Of a stretch of DNA of 64,000 nucleotides, positions 9,556 to 17,699 are shown in pieces (position 1 is the stretch's first letter; each line of letters begins with the position of its first letter). The stretch spans positions 157,962 through 221,961 of the forward strand of contig DLGC01000004.1 in NCBI GenBank assembly GCA_002482525.1, in the 5' to 3' direction. The stretch is from Propionibacteriaceae bacterium UBA7704. Its GTDB lineage: Bacteria > Actinomycetota > Actinomycetes > Propionibacteriales > Propionibacteriaceae. Under the pieces are notes generated by a model, which was not told the origin of the DNA, made no database searches, and saw only the letters and a list, made by a program, of their open reading frames with translations. The translations under genes and the position numbers were made by a program.

Positions 9556-9914
9556 TGAAGAAGAAGACCAGATGGCTGCTGCCGCTGCTGTGGGTCGCAG
9601 TGATCTTCGGCACGGTAGGAGTCACCCAAGCCATGGGGCTGTGGCAGACCTCCGGACGCGAGCCCGTCGTCGCCAACCAGATGACCACCGCCGACATCAA
9701 GGGCTGGATGACGGTGCAACAGGTCGCGGACGGCCTCGGGGTGGACCCCACAGTGGTGCTGGGGGTGATCGGTGATCCGACCAACACGGTCACGGCGAGC
9801 ACTGCACTGAAAGACATCGAGCCGATCGTGCCTGACTTCTCGGTGGTCGACCTGCGTACGGCACTCGACGAACAACTCTCCGGGACACCGACGCCCACCG
9901 ATGAGTCGACCTGA
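9552..9914 (+). CDS. Small membrane-anchored protein coupled to the NapH-like gene
   Basis: 120 residues. It starts MMKKKTRW, followed by one hydrophobic helix (about residues 7-26) that is either a signal anchor or an uncleaved signal. The soluble part contains DIKGWMTVQQVADGLGVDPTVVLG, a short helical segment of a kind found beside or fused to NapH-like ferredoxins. It has no cysteine or heme motif. The start at 9552 overlaps the upstream stop (ATGA), with aaaagga as ribosome binding site. Probably an accessory or docking subunit of the neighbouring membrane ferredoxin; this is inferred from context. A 14-bp hairpin follows 30 bases after the stop. Confidence 0.72.
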   Translation: MMKKKTRWLLPLLWVAVIFGTVGVTQAMGLWQTSGREPVVANQMTTADIKGWMTVQQVADGLGVDPTVVLGVIGDPTNTVTASTALKDIEPIVPDFSVVDLRTALDEQLSGTPTPTDEST

Positions 9915-9944
9915 CCTGGTCCAGCACGCCGCTCAGCACCGCCA

Positions 9945-9982
9945 GTGGCAGCGTTGTCTCTGATCTGCGACAACGCTGCCAC
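9945..9982 (+). terminator. 14-bp perfect inverted repeat
   Basis: Arms gtggcagcgttgtc (9945-9958) and gacaacgctgccac (9969-9982) pair perfectly around a 10-base loop. It follows the stop of the ferredoxin partner gene and precedes the DUF4190 promoter. There is no T run, as is common for actinobacterial terminators. An operator role cannot be excluded because of its closeness to the downstream promoter. Confidence 0.6.
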
Positions 9983-9987
9983 CGTGC

Positions 9988-10009
9988 TGCGAAATCCGTT
10001 TCCTAGATT
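9988..10009 (+). promoter_or_regulatory. TGCGA-N10-CTAG promoter motif before the DUF4190 gene
   Basis: TGCGA at 9988-9992, ten bases, then CTAG at 10003. TAGATT (10004-10009) fits a TAnnnT -10 box 51 bases before the ATG. There is no recognisable -35 box, suggesting dependence on an activator. The same spaced motif precedes the PspC and SHOCT genes. Confidence 0.45.
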
Positions 10010-10059
10010 GAGTCCCGAGGCGGTCGCAAACACTGCACCCCAGGATTTGAGGAGACGTC

Positions 10060-10332
10060 ATGAACGAGTCCAACTACACGATGCACGAGCCGGCACCGGC
10101 CTATTACCCGAATACCGTGAAGCCTCCGATGAACACTCTGGCTGTCGTATCCCTCATCACCGGCGTACTCGGCGGAATGGTCCTCCCGGTGGTCCTGGGT
10201 CACCTGGCGCTGGTGCGCATCGGCAAATCCGGAGAGCGGGGGCGCTCTGCTGCAATCATCGGATTGGTGCTCGGATACCTTCAGATCGCGGTCTTTGTGA
10301 TTGCCTTCTGGGCGGGTCTTTTGGACGCCTAA
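10060..10332 (+). CDS. DUF4190-type small membrane protein
   Basis: 90 residues with two hydrophobic helices (about 27-48 and 66-86). They are separated by a short loop GHLALVRIGKSGERGRSAA, and the second helix is followed by the C terminus; this is the DUF4190 pattern (xxAxxSLxxGxxG...GHxALxxI...G.GxAxAGLxLGY). The function of the family is unknown. The ATG has a clear gaggaga ribosome binding site. The N-terminal 25 residues are Pro/Tyr-rich, as usual. It is part of a block of small envelope proteins around a two-component system. Confidence 0.85.
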   Translation: MNESNYTMHEPAPAYYPNTVKPPMNTLAVVSLITGVLGGMVLPVVLGHLALVRIGKSGERGRSAAIIGLVLGYLQIAVFVIAFWAGLLDA

Positions 10333-10502
10333 ACCGTGGCGAGCGGGGTCACCGCCGATGAGGCCATTCCGCCACTGATCGCACCTCGGGCGCAACCCAC
10401 TATGCTTTCCGACCAGGCGCCCGAGGGAATGGCGAATCTGGGCCCAATCGGGGTGTACGACATGGTGCGATCGCACGGTGTACGAGAGTCGGGCGGGGCG
10501 AC

Positions 10503-11075
10503 ATGATGCGGGCAGGGCGAGCGCGGCGGTGGTTCGGCGGTTTGTGTGTCGCCATCCTGGTATTGAGCGGATGCAGCGTGGAACTGGTCTCTGCGAACGC
10601 ACCCGACCAGCCGCCGGCGGATACTCAGAACCCGACGGTCAGTCCAACCACCGCAGTCGCCGGTGACGCGACCCCGGCAGCCGCATCGGCCCCTGCGGCC
10701 ACCTCGACCTACTCCAAGCCGGACAACCCGACCGAGAAGGATCTCGCCCGGCGGTCGTACTATGCCGACGAAATCGAGGTTACGACCGGCTGCCCGGGGG
10801 GAAAACTCGCCCTCGACCAAAGCAGTCGGGTCACCGCGATCACCGAGGACTGCCATGAAGTGCGGGTGACGGCCCCATTCACGACCCTGCTCGCCGAGAA
10901 GATCGACATCTTGATCGTGGAGGACACCGCAAGTCTGGGCCACTTCATCATTCGTGAAATCGGGACTGCGCGCATCGAGGCTCCGTTCAACCACGTTTAC
11001 TGGGATCGGGGCAAGCCGCAATTGAAGGTGACCGGCTTCCGTTGCGTTATCAAACCAAATCCGGTGTCGGAGTGA
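10503..11075 (+). CDS. Putative lipoprotein (DUF3060-like)
   Basis: 190 residues. The N terminus MMRAGRARRWFGGLCVAILVL is a basic/hydrophobic signal followed by the lipobox LSGC, with lipidation expected at Cys24. Next comes a Pro/Ala/Thr-rich linker (about 30-75), then a globular domain with Cys pairs (TGCPGG...EDCHEV...FRCVI) and alternating beta-like strands. This resembles secreted DUF3060 proteins of actinobacteria, an assignment I hold loosely. It ends 3 bases before the response-regulator start, so it is probably co-transcribed and may be a sensor accessory or a target of the two-component system. Confidence 0.72.
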   Translation: MMRAGRARRWFGGLCVAILVLSGCSVELVSANAPDQPPADTQNPTVSPTTAVAGDATPAAASAPAATSTYSKPDNPTEKDLARRSYYADEIEVTTGCPGGKLALDQSSRVTAITEDCHEVRVTAPFTTLLAEKIDILIVEDTASLGHFIIREIGTARIEAPFNHVYWDRGKPQLKVTGFRCVIKPNPVSE

Positions 11076-11078
11076 GCG

Positions 11079-11792
11079 ATGGCTGAAGCAATCCGCGTGC
11101 TTTTGGTCGATGACGAATCGGCCATCACCGATTCGTTGGGTGCCTTTCTTTCCGATGCTGGATTCGACGTGCGCGTCGCAGACAACGGCATCGCGGCGCT
11201 GGCGGCAGCCGCCGCGTGGCGTCCGTCGATCATCGTGTGTGATGTGCTCATGCCCCGCCTGGATGGTCGTGGCGTGGTACGCGAGTTGAGGCAGCAAGGC
11301 GATTGGACGCCGCTGATCCTGCTCACCAAGGTGGACGCCACCCCCGAGCGTTCGGCAGCTCTGGACGAGGGCGCCGACGACTATCTGAGCAAGCCCTTCG
11401 ATCCCGATGAACTGGTCGCTCGGATTCGCGCCGTACTGCGGCGCGCCACGGCTGGCGCACCACCCTTGAGTGCCGCTGACCGTCTGGTGGCCGGCGACCT
11501 GGTCTACGACCGCCGAGCCCGCCGCATCTGGCTGGCAGGTAAGGAGTTGGCGCTCACCCCGCGGGCATTGCTGCTGCTGGAATACCTGATGGGCAGACCC
11601 GGCGAAGTGCATTCCCGGGACCGGCTGCTGTCCACGTTGTGGGGCTTCGACTTTCCTGCCAGCACCCGGGCTGTGGATCACCGGATCGCCGAGCTGCGCC
11701 GGGTGTTGAACGACGACGCCGGTCGTCCACGGTTCATCGAGACCGTGCAGTCCCTGGGCTATCGCTTCGTGGCCAGAGTGGACCGAGCGTGA
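11079..11792 (+). CDS. OmpR-family response regulator
   Basis: 237 residues. Receiver domain 1-120 with acidic pocket VDDE (Asp11, Asp12), phospho-acceptor Asp55 in VCDVLMP and the conserved Lys in LSKPFDP. A winged-helix Trans_reg_C domain follows (about 140-235), with the typical LTPRALLLLEYLM and VDHRIAELRRVL helices and a GYRFVA ending. It overlaps the kinase gene by GTGA, so the pair is coupled. DNA targets are unknown; the shared TGCGA-N10-CTAG promoters on both sides are candidate targets. Confidence 0.92.
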   Translation: MAEAIRVLLVDDESAITDSLGAFLSDAGFDVRVADNGIAALAAAAAWRPSIIVCDVLMPRLDGRGVVRELRQQGDWTPLILLTKVDATPERSAALDEGADDYLSKPFDPDELVARIRAVLRRATAGAPPLSAADRLVAGDLVYDRRARRIWLAGKELALTPRALLLLEYLMGRPGEVHSRDRLLSTLWGFDFPASTRAVDHRIAELRRVLNDDAGRPRFIETVQSLGYRFVARVDRA

Positions 11793-12715
11793 GATCTCTC
11801 ACCGGGCGGATCCTGCTGGCGGCGATACCGTCGGTCCTCGGCGTCGTCGCGGCAATCATGCTCAGCCTGACCTATCCCGATGTTCTGGTGCGGGTGAGCA
11901 CCTCCCCGGCGGCGCTGGCACTCGGTGTGGGCGTCGCCATCACCGGAATCGCCGTGATCGCCGTTGTCGTCGCACGGCGGTCCGCACAGCGCCGACACGC
12001 GCTGATGGTGTCCGGTGCGGAGCACGCCCGGGTCGAGCACCAGGATTTCCTTGCCCGCCTGGACCACGAACTGAAGAACCCGCTCACTGCGATTCGAGCC
12101 GCGCTGGCCGCTCACGGCACCGAAGGATCGCCCCATCTGGAGATCGCCGATTCGCAGGCGCAACGGCTGGGCAGCCTGGTCAGCGATCTCCGGAAACTGT
12201 CAGGCTTGCAGTCACGACCATTGGAGTGCGAGCCGGTTGATCTGGGCGAAATAGTCGGGGAGGCTACCGAGGCGGTCAACACCGCCCTGCGTCAGCGCGG
12301 TAGCTCTCGTGAGTTCACCGTGGATTTTCCGACGGTCCCGTGGCGCATCCCGCCCGTTGAGGGTGATTCCGACCTGCTCTACCTTGCGGTGTTCAATCTC
12401 TTGGCCAACGCTGCCAAGTTCACCGGCGAAGGTGACTGTGTGGAGGTTCGGGCCAGTGAAGGCCATGGGCGGGTTTGGCTCGAAGTCGCCGACACCGGGA
12501 TCGGCATCCCCGCCGATGATCTGCCGCATGTGTGGAGTGAGCTGGCTCGTGCCTCGAACGCTCTGGGGATCTCCGGCTCCGGGTTGGGCCTGCCGCTGGT
12601 GAAGGTCGTCGTCGAGCGACACGGCGGCCGGGTATCGGTGCGTTCCCGGGAGGGCGAAGGCACGGCAGTGCGGATTGAGTTGCCGGTGAAGCATCCGACC
12701 CCGGAACTTCGCTGA
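11789..12715 (+). CDS. Membrane sensor histidine kinase
   Basis: 308 residues from the GTG at 11789, which overlaps the response-regulator stop. Two membrane helices (about 9-26 and 40-62) enclose only about 14 residues, so there is almost no extracellular sensor domain; such kinases often sense within the membrane or through a partner. His93 lies in the H box LDHELKNPLTA. The ATPase boxes are NLLANAAKF (N), DTGIGIP (G1) and GSGLGLPLVK (G2). The neighbouring lipoprotein and small membrane proteins are possible sensory partners. Confidence 0.92.
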   Translation: MRSLTGRILLAAIPSVLGVVAAIMLSLTYPDVLVRVSTSPAALALGVGVAITGIAVIAVVVARRSAQRRHALMVSGAEHARVEHQDFLARLDHELKNPLTAIRAALAAHGTEGSPHLEIADSQAQRLGSLVSDLRKLSGLQSRPLECEPVDLGEIVGEATEAVNTALRQRGSSREFTVDFPTVPWRIPPVEGDSDLLYLAVFNLLANAAKFTGEGDCVEVRASEGHGRVWLEVADTGIGIPADDLPHVWSELARASNALGISGSGLGLPLVKVVVERHGGRVSVRSREGEGTAVRIELPVKHPTPELR

Positions 12716-12766
12716 ACTCGGTGCCGCTGTGAACGTATCGAGATTGAGACATGGCGGCGACGCGGC

Positions 12767-12788
12767 TGCGAAACCCCGCCGCTAGGTT
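12767..12788 (+). promoter_or_regulatory. TGCGA-N10-CTAG promoter motif before pspC
   Basis: TGCGA at 12767-12771, CTAG at 12782-12785; TAGGTT (12783-12788) is a plausible -10 box 85 bases before the ATG. Ctagg and cctag form a small inverted repeat at 12782-12796. Confidence 0.45.
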
Positions 12789-12872
12789 CTTCCTAGATGC
12801 GGATGCAGCTCCCGAACTGGCAGGCACCGGGATTCCGCACCGCTACCGAGACATCCATGAGAGGAATCTGAC

Positions 12873-13061
12873 ATGAAGGAACCGCTGACTCGATCCACCA
12901 GCGACAAGATGATCGCCGGAGTATGTGGGGGTCTGGCGCGCTCACTGGGCTGGGACCCGACCTTGGTCCGTGTCCTGTGGGTGGTGACGAGCCTGCTGAT
13001 CGGGCTGCCCGTCATTGCCTACATCGTGATGTGGCTGGCGGTCCCTGAGGACCAGGCCTGA
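12873..13061 (+). CDS. PspC-domain membrane protein
   Basis: 62 residues: essentially one PspC domain, LTRSTSDKMIAGVCGGLARSLGWDPTLVR, followed by a membrane helix (about 35-57) and the typical end WLAVPED. PspC proteins act in envelope-stress responses in several phyla; the exact role in actinobacteria is less clear. The ATG has a gagagg ribosome binding site. It lies downstream of the two-component system with its own candidate promoter, and is closed by a hairpin terminator. Confidence 0.9.
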   Translation: MKEPLTRSTSDKMIAGVCGGLARSLGWDPTLVRVLWVVTSLLIGLPVIAYIVMWLAVPEDQA

Positions 13062-13100
13062 CCGTCCCCGTTGGGGGCAGTACTCACCGCGCAGACTTCA

Positions 13101-13134
13101 CGAAGCCCGGTCCCGACACGGGGGCCGGGCTTCG
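13101..13134 (+). terminator. Hairpin terminator after pspC
   Basis: Arms cgaagcccgg (13101-13110) and ccgggcttcg (13125-13134), extended by tccc/ggg pairing around a short loop. GC-rich stem without a long T tract, 40 bases after the pspC stop. Confidence 0.75.
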
Positions 13135-13250
13135 TGGCGTCCGGACGTTGCGCGCCGGCCCGGCGCGGTAGCCAGGTGGGTCGTTGGCGTCGTCAGCGGG
13201 CTCGGCGGAAGCGATTCGCGGGGCAGGTGGTAAAAACACGAATCTCGTCG

Positions 13251-13288
13251 CATTACGGGAGTAATGTGCGAGCTGTTACCCCTAGTGT
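13251..13288 (+). promoter_or_regulatory. Promoter region of the SHOCT gene with inverted repeat and TGCGA-N10-CTAG
   Basis: An inverted repeat cattac-ggga-gtaatg (13251-13266) abuts TGCGA (13267-13271). Ten bases later CTAG (13282) includes the candidate -10 TAGTGT (13283-13288), 79 bases before the ATG. The inverted repeat overlaps the expected -35 position and may be an operator. Confidence 0.45.
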
Positions 13289-13366
13289 GACACTGCACTG
13301 GCTTGTGGCGACCTTGGGGGACTTCGCCCGGTGGCACGAGCCCACACCGAAAGGACGACCGCCATT

Positions 13367-13744
13367 ATGGATTTTTGGGGCTTTTTGTGGCTGATGATCT
13401 GGGGATTCTTCTTCATCATGTACCTGATGATCCTGTTCCAGATCATTCTCGATGTCTTCCGTGACAAATCAATGAACGGTGGGGTCAAGGCCCTCTGGCT
13501 GATCGCACTGCTGTTCATACCGTTGATCACTGCGCTGATCTACGTGATTGTTCGCGGCAAGGGTATGACCGAACGTGAGGTTGCTGCCGCGCAGCAGTCA
13601 CGCGCGGCCACCGAGGATTACATCCGATCTGTCTCCGGCGCGACCGATCCCGCCGCGCAGATCGCCAACGCCAAGGCTCTGCTTGATGCCGGCACGATCA
13701 CTCAGGCCGAGTTCGATCAGATCAAGGCAAAGGCGCTGGCCTGA
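13367..13744 (+). CDS. PLDc_N / SHOCT-domain membrane protein
   Basis: 125 residues from the ATG at 13367 (ribosome binding site aaggac); a GTG at 13331 is less likely. Two hydrophobic helices, about residues 2-22 and 38-56, form a PLDc_N-like unit. They are followed by a soluble helix and a C-terminal SHOCT motif (ANAKALLDAGTITQAEFDQIKAKAL). SHOCT is a short module found at the ends of many bacterial membrane proteins and is thought to aid oligomerisation. The function is unknown. It carries the third copy of the local promoter motif. Confidence 0.82.
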   Translation: MDFWGFLWLMIWGFFFIMYLMILFQIILDVFRDKSMNGGVKALWLIALLFIPLITALIYVIVRGKGMTEREVAAAQQSRAATEDYIRSVSGATDPAAQIANAKALLDAGTITQAEFDQIKAKALA

Positions 13745-13840
13745 TCCAGTCGGGGTGATCCCGCGGCGAACGGGCCTGGTGGCCAGCTCCAGGTCGACCT
13801 GCCGCCGGCTATCGCCCCGTCTTGATGGCAGCGATGCTGT

Positions 13841-13892
13841 GGACGTCACCGACACCGGGGTGACACCTCTCTCTGGTGTCGGTGACGGTCCA
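13841..13892 (+). terminator. Long hairpin after the SHOCT gene
   Basis: gtcaccgacacc (13846-13857) pairs perfectly with ggtgtcggtgac (13875-13886). The stem extends to tggac/gtcca with one bulge. It lies between the SHOCT stop and the next gene, and has no T run. Confidence 0.65.
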
Positions 13893-13955
13893 TAGCGATC
13901 AGTACCAGTAGTACGAAGGCATCCTTCACCGTCGCGCAACCGGGAGGAACCGATC

Positions 13956-15335
13956 ATGGCGACACCTCAGGAGAACTCCACCGTCACCGAGCTCGAAGCG
14001 CGTCTGGCCGAACTCGAGCACGCCAACGCCCAGTTGGCGGCCGAACTCGCTTCCCGCACGCCACGGGCTCGCGCGAGAGGTCCCCGGTGGCGCGGCGCGG
14101 TAGCCGTGCTGTTGATCGTGATCGCCGCGCTCCTCACGCCGGCGGCGATCACCGCCGGTTGGGCGCGCGTCCTGCTCGGCAACACCGATAGCTTCGTTGC
14201 CACCTACGGGCCGCTCATTCACAACCCGAAGGTGCAGGCCTACATCAGCGAGGAAGTGGTGCTGGCCATCGAGCAGCAGGTCGATATCGATGCCTCCGTC
14301 AACGAGGTGATCGACGGCCTGCAGCAATCCATGCCCGATCGACCCAGGGTGAATACCGCGCTGGACCTGCTGCGTCAGCCCGCCATCGACGGTGTTCGAT
14401 CCACTCTGTACAACGTCACCTACCAGGTGGTGTCCTCCGATGCCTTCGCCCAGGTATGGCAAGAGAGCCTGCGTCTCACCCACGATCAGGTGACCAATGC
14501 ACTGTCCGGTGATCCCAACTCCAGCCTGGTGATCACCCGCGATGGACTCGGACTGAAGCTGGGGCCACTGATTGATCGGGTCAAGCAGTCGCTGGTCGAC
14601 CAAGGATTCACCCTGGCCTCGCAAATTCCGGCCATCGACAAGACCATCGTGATTGCCAAAGCCGACTCGCTGGTGCAGGTACAACTGGCCTATCGGGCGG
14701 CGCTGGTCAGCGGCTATTGGCTGGGAATCGTGGTACTCGGTCTGCTGGTCGCCGCGGTACTGGTCAGTGTTCGTCGCTGGCATACGACCATCGGTGCTGC
14801 GGTGGGGCTCGGTCTGGGCGGCGCGGCCGTATTGGCCGGCGTCGGTGTCGGAAAAGTCGTGGCCCAGGCCAGCGTGCCCATCGAGATCATGCCCAACGAT
14901 GTGTTGGTGATCTTCATCGATACCATCACCGGCGCGATCAACGACCTTGCCACCGCCACAGTGCTGCTCGCGATCGTGGTCGGGATCGTGGCGTGGCTCG
15001 GCGGCCCGTTCCGGTCCGCGGGCAGGGTCCGATCAGCCTATGCCGGCCTCACCCAGAACCTGCGGGAGCGTGCTGATTCTCATGGCCTGAGCACCGGTAG
15101 GGCCGGCGAGTGGTTGTACAACCAGCGTGTGCTGCTACGGGTGCTGGTCGCCTTGGTCGCTGCCGCCGTCCTGGTGATGAGTCGGCCCATTTCGGCGCCG
15201 GTGGTTGTCACCACCGCCGTGGTGGCGCTGCTCGCCTTGCTGGTGTTGAGCCTGCTGCAACGACCACCCGGTGAGCCCACCGAACCCGCGGTCGCGGAGT
15301 CACTGCCCGAATCCGAGACTGAGGTCGAGTCGTAG
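13956..15335 (+). CDS. Multispanning actinobacterial membrane protein of unknown function
   Basis: 459 residues. The N terminus has a short heptad-like stretch (TELEARLAELEHANAQLAAEL, residues 8-28) that may form a coiled coil, then a first membrane helix (about 48-68). A roughly 160-residue region predicted outside the membrane follows, with IDASVNEVIDGLQQS and SDAFAQVWQES, and then at least five further helices. This layout matches a family of uncharacterised actinobacterial integral membrane proteins. Strong gggagga ribosome binding site. It is 10 bases upstream of the AI-2E-family gene, so the two are probably co-transcribed and perhaps cooperate. No enzymatic motif was seen. Confidence 0.8.
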   Translation: MATPQENSTVTELEARLAELEHANAQLAAELASRTPRARARGPRWRGAVAVLLIVIAALLTPAAITAGWARVLLGNTDSFVATYGPLIHNPKVQAYISEEVVLAIEQQVDIDASVNEVIDGLQQSMPDRPRVNTALDLLRQPAIDGVRSTLYNVTYQVVSSDAFAQVWQESLRLTHDQVTNALSGDPNSSLVITRDGLGLKLGPLIDRVKQSLVDQGFTLASQIPAIDKTIVIAKADSLVQVQLAYRAALVSGYWLGIVVLGLLVAAVLVSVRRWHTTIGAAVGLGLGGAAVLAGVGVGKVVAQASVPIEIMPNDVLVIFIDTITGAINDLATATVLLAIVVGIVAWLGGPFRSAGRVRSAYAGLTQNLRERADSHGLSTGRAGEWLYNQRVLLRVLVALVAAAVLVMSRPISAPVVVTTAVVALLALLVLSLLQRPPGEPTEPAVAESLPESETEVES

Positions 15336-15345
15336 GAGGCCTGTC

Positions 15346-16539
15346 ATGACCGATCGTGCGTCCGAGGCTCCCGAGCCCAGCCCTCTCGACACCCCACCAG
15401 AGATTGATGAGCCAGCCGGACTCCGGGTGATGACCGATCCGGCCCATCCCTTTGCCAAGGCGTTCATCTCGACCATCGCGGTCCTGGTCGCGGTCGCGCT
15501 CGCTGCAGCGACGGTGACGCTGTCGTCGATCCTGATCATGGTCGGGGTTTCGCTGTTCCTGGCGTTGGCCCTGGACCCGGTGGTGCGCAAGCTGGAGGGT
15601 CGCGGTCTGGGTCGAGGTCGTGCCATCGGTGTGGTCTTCTCGGTGTTTCTGGCGCTGCTGGTGATCTTGGTGTTCTTCGTGATTCCGGCTGCGGTGAATC
15701 AGGTGATCCATTTCGCCCAAGCGGTTCCCGAGTACATCGCGGCAATCAAGTCCTCGGATTGGTTCCACGGACTGGTGGCGTTCACCGGCGGACCGGACGC
15801 CTGGAACGCCGCTCTGGACAGTAGCCAGACCTGGCTGTCTGATCCAGCGCATCTGCTGGCAGTCGGAACCGGCGCGATCGCCTTCGCCTCTGGGGCGATC
15901 AATGCGATCTCGGTCACCATGATCGTGGCGGTGCTGACGCTGTACTTCCTGGCCTCGCTGGACGAGATGAAGCAGGCTCTGTACCGGATGACACCTGCCT
16001 ACGGCCGTGAACGCCTGGCTGAACTCACCGAGAAGATCACGGGCGCCGTGGGCGGCTTCATCGCCGGCGGCATCACCTTGTCTGGCCTCAATGCGGCGTT
16101 CTCCTTCGTCCTGTTGCTGATCCTCGGGGTTCCCTATGCCGTGGTGCTGGCCATGGTGTCGCTCGTCGTCACCTTGATCCCCATGATCGGCTCGGTGCTG
16201 TTCTGGATCCTCGCCACAGCAGTGTCGCTGCTGTATTCACCGACTGCGGGGATCGCCTTCGCCATCGTGTATTTCATCTACATGCAACTGGAGGCCTACG
16301 TCATCACGCCCCGGGTCATGAACAAGGCCGTCGCCGTGCCCGGTGCCCTGGTTCTGATCGGCGCCATGATCGGCGGCGCTTTGCTGGGGCTGCTGGGCGC
16401 GTTGGTGGCGGTCCCGGTCACCGCCTCGGTGCTGCTGGTCATCCGGGGGGTCTACCTGCCGTACCAGGACGCCCGCGTCACGCGACCGGACCGGGCACAC
16501 CTCGCCGTAGACCAAGGCGACGTGGTTGTCGAGGACTGA
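15346..16539 (+). CDS. AI-2E family transporter (PerM/TqsA-like)
   Basis: 397 residues from the ATG at 15346, which has a taggagg ribosome binding site. About eight membrane helices show the family pattern: paired N-terminal helices (residues about 38-80), the PAAVNQVIHFAQ connector, a soluble loop (about 125-175), then the conserved second half with LNAAFSFVLLLILGVPYAVVLAMVS and the end region GALLGLLGALVAVPVTA. Members export autoinducer-2 or act as Na+/H+ antiporters or general permeases, and the substrate cannot be told from sequence. Residues 1-35 are a Pro/Glu-rich cytoplasmic tail. Confidence 0.88.
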   Translation: MTDRASEAPEPSPLDTPPEIDEPAGLRVMTDPAHPFAKAFISTIAVLVAVALAAATVTLSSILIMVGVSLFLALALDPVVRKLEGRGLGRGRAIGVVFSVFLALLVILVFFVIPAAVNQVIHFAQAVPEYIAAIKSSDWFHGLVAFTGGPDAWNAALDSSQTWLSDPAHLLAVGTGAIAFASGAINAISVTMIVAVLTLYFLASLDEMKQALYRMTPAYGRERLAELTEKITGAVGGFIAGGITLSGLNAAFSFVLLLILGVPYAVVLAMVSLVVTLIPMIGSVLFWILATAVSLLYSPTAGIAFAIVYFIYMQLEAYVITPRVMNKAVAVPGALVLIGAMIGGALLGLLGALVAVPVTASVLLVIRGVYLPYQDARVTRPDRAHLAVDQGDVVVED

Positions 16540-16554
16540 GCCAGGTCACTGCCC

Positions 16555-17688
16555 ATGAGAGTGGTGTTGGCGCCCGATTCCTTCAAGGAGTCGATGACCG
16601 CTGCCGAGGCAGCTGCGGCGATGGCTCGCGGCGTCCGACAGGTCTATCCCGACGCTCAGTGCATCGCCAAACCGCTCGCCGACGGTGGCGAAGGAACCTT
16701 GGCCGTATTGTCAGCGGCGCTGGCTGCCGACCTGATCAGCGTCGACACTCAGGATGCCCTCGGACGCCCGATGCAGGCTCCGCTGGGGCTGACCGGCTCC
16801 GGGACGGCCATTATCGAAGCAGCCACCGTCATCGGATTGGCGCAGCTTCCCGCCGCCGAGCGGCGCATCGAGCGTGCGTCCAGCATGGGGTTGGCTGCGC
16901 TGATCCGTGCCGCACTGGACGCCGGGTCGACCCGCATCATCATCGGATTGGGCGGCACCGCGACCTGCGACGGCGGCGCTGGTCTGCTCGCCGGTTTGGG
17001 GGCTCAGCTTCGTGATGCCTCCGGGCGTTCACTGCCGCCGAATCCGGTCGGTCTGGCAAGACTGGCTGAGGTGGACCTCCGCGCGTTGGACGCCCGACTT
17101 TCGGCATGCGAGATCGTGGCGGCCAGCGATGTCACCAATCCACTGCTCGGGGCCGACGGCGCTGCCACCGTCTTCGCTCCGCAGAAGGGTGCTGATGCTC
17201 AACAGGTGCGGTGGTTGGAGGCAGGCCTGACCCGCTGGGCCGATGTGCTGGCCGCAGCTGGGGCCGGAGACCTGAGGGATCGACCTGGGGCCGGTGCGGC
17301 CGGTGGCTTGGGGGCGGCGCTCCTCGCGTTGGGCGCTGTGCTGCGCAGCGGTAGTGAACTGATCGCCGAGGCCATCGGACTGGACGCCGCCATCGACGGC
17401 GCCGACCTGGTCCTCACTGGTGAGGGTTCGCTGGACGGTCAGACCGCCGCGGGCAAAGCCCCATTGGGCGTGCTGCGCATCGCCGCCGGACGCGGCGTCC
17501 CCGTGTGGGCCTTCGGTGGGCGGGTACGTGATCGGGACCGTCTTGACGAGTTGGGCTTTGCTGAGTTGATCAGCCTGAGCGATGACAGCGATGCCCCACC
17601 GACCGCAGCCGAGCTGGCGCTGGGCGCCCAACGGCTCGAGCACGTTGTTTCGATGATTCTGGCTCGGCGCCGGGACCGTGCGGACTAG
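16555..17688 (+). CDS. glxK: Glycerate kinase (type 1)
   Basis: 377 residues, normal length. It phosphorylates D-glycerate to 2- or 3-phosphoglycerate. The hallmark N terminus VVLAPDSFKESMTAAEAAAAMARG, DGGEGT near residue 47, GLGGTATCDGGAG near 130, DVTNPLLG near 195, the GAAGGLG loop near 247 and TGEGSLDGQTAAGKAP near 285 are all present. The ATG at 16555 begins directly at the conserved strand. It starts 16 bases after the transporter gene and is followed 11 bases later by a small membrane-protein gene, so one operon is likely. No glyoxylate-pathway neighbour is seen. Confidence 0.93.
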   Translation: MRVVLAPDSFKESMTAAEAAAAMARGVRQVYPDAQCIAKPLADGGEGTLAVLSAALAADLISVDTQDALGRPMQAPLGLTGSGTAIIEAATVIGLAQLPAAERRIERASSMGLAALIRAALDAGSTRIIIGLGGTATCDGGAGLLAGLGAQLRDASGRSLPPNPVGLARLAEVDLRALDARLSACEIVAASDVTNPLLGADGAATVFAPQKGADAQQVRWLEAGLTRWADVLAAAGAGDLRDRPGAGAAGGLGAALLALGAVLRSGSELIAEAIGLDAAIDGADLVLTGEGSLDGQTAAGKAPLGVLRIAAGRGVPVWAFGGRVRDRDRLDELGFAELISLSDDSDAPPTAAELALGAQRLEHVVSMILARRRDRAD

Positions 17689-17699
17689 GCTTCCCTGAC

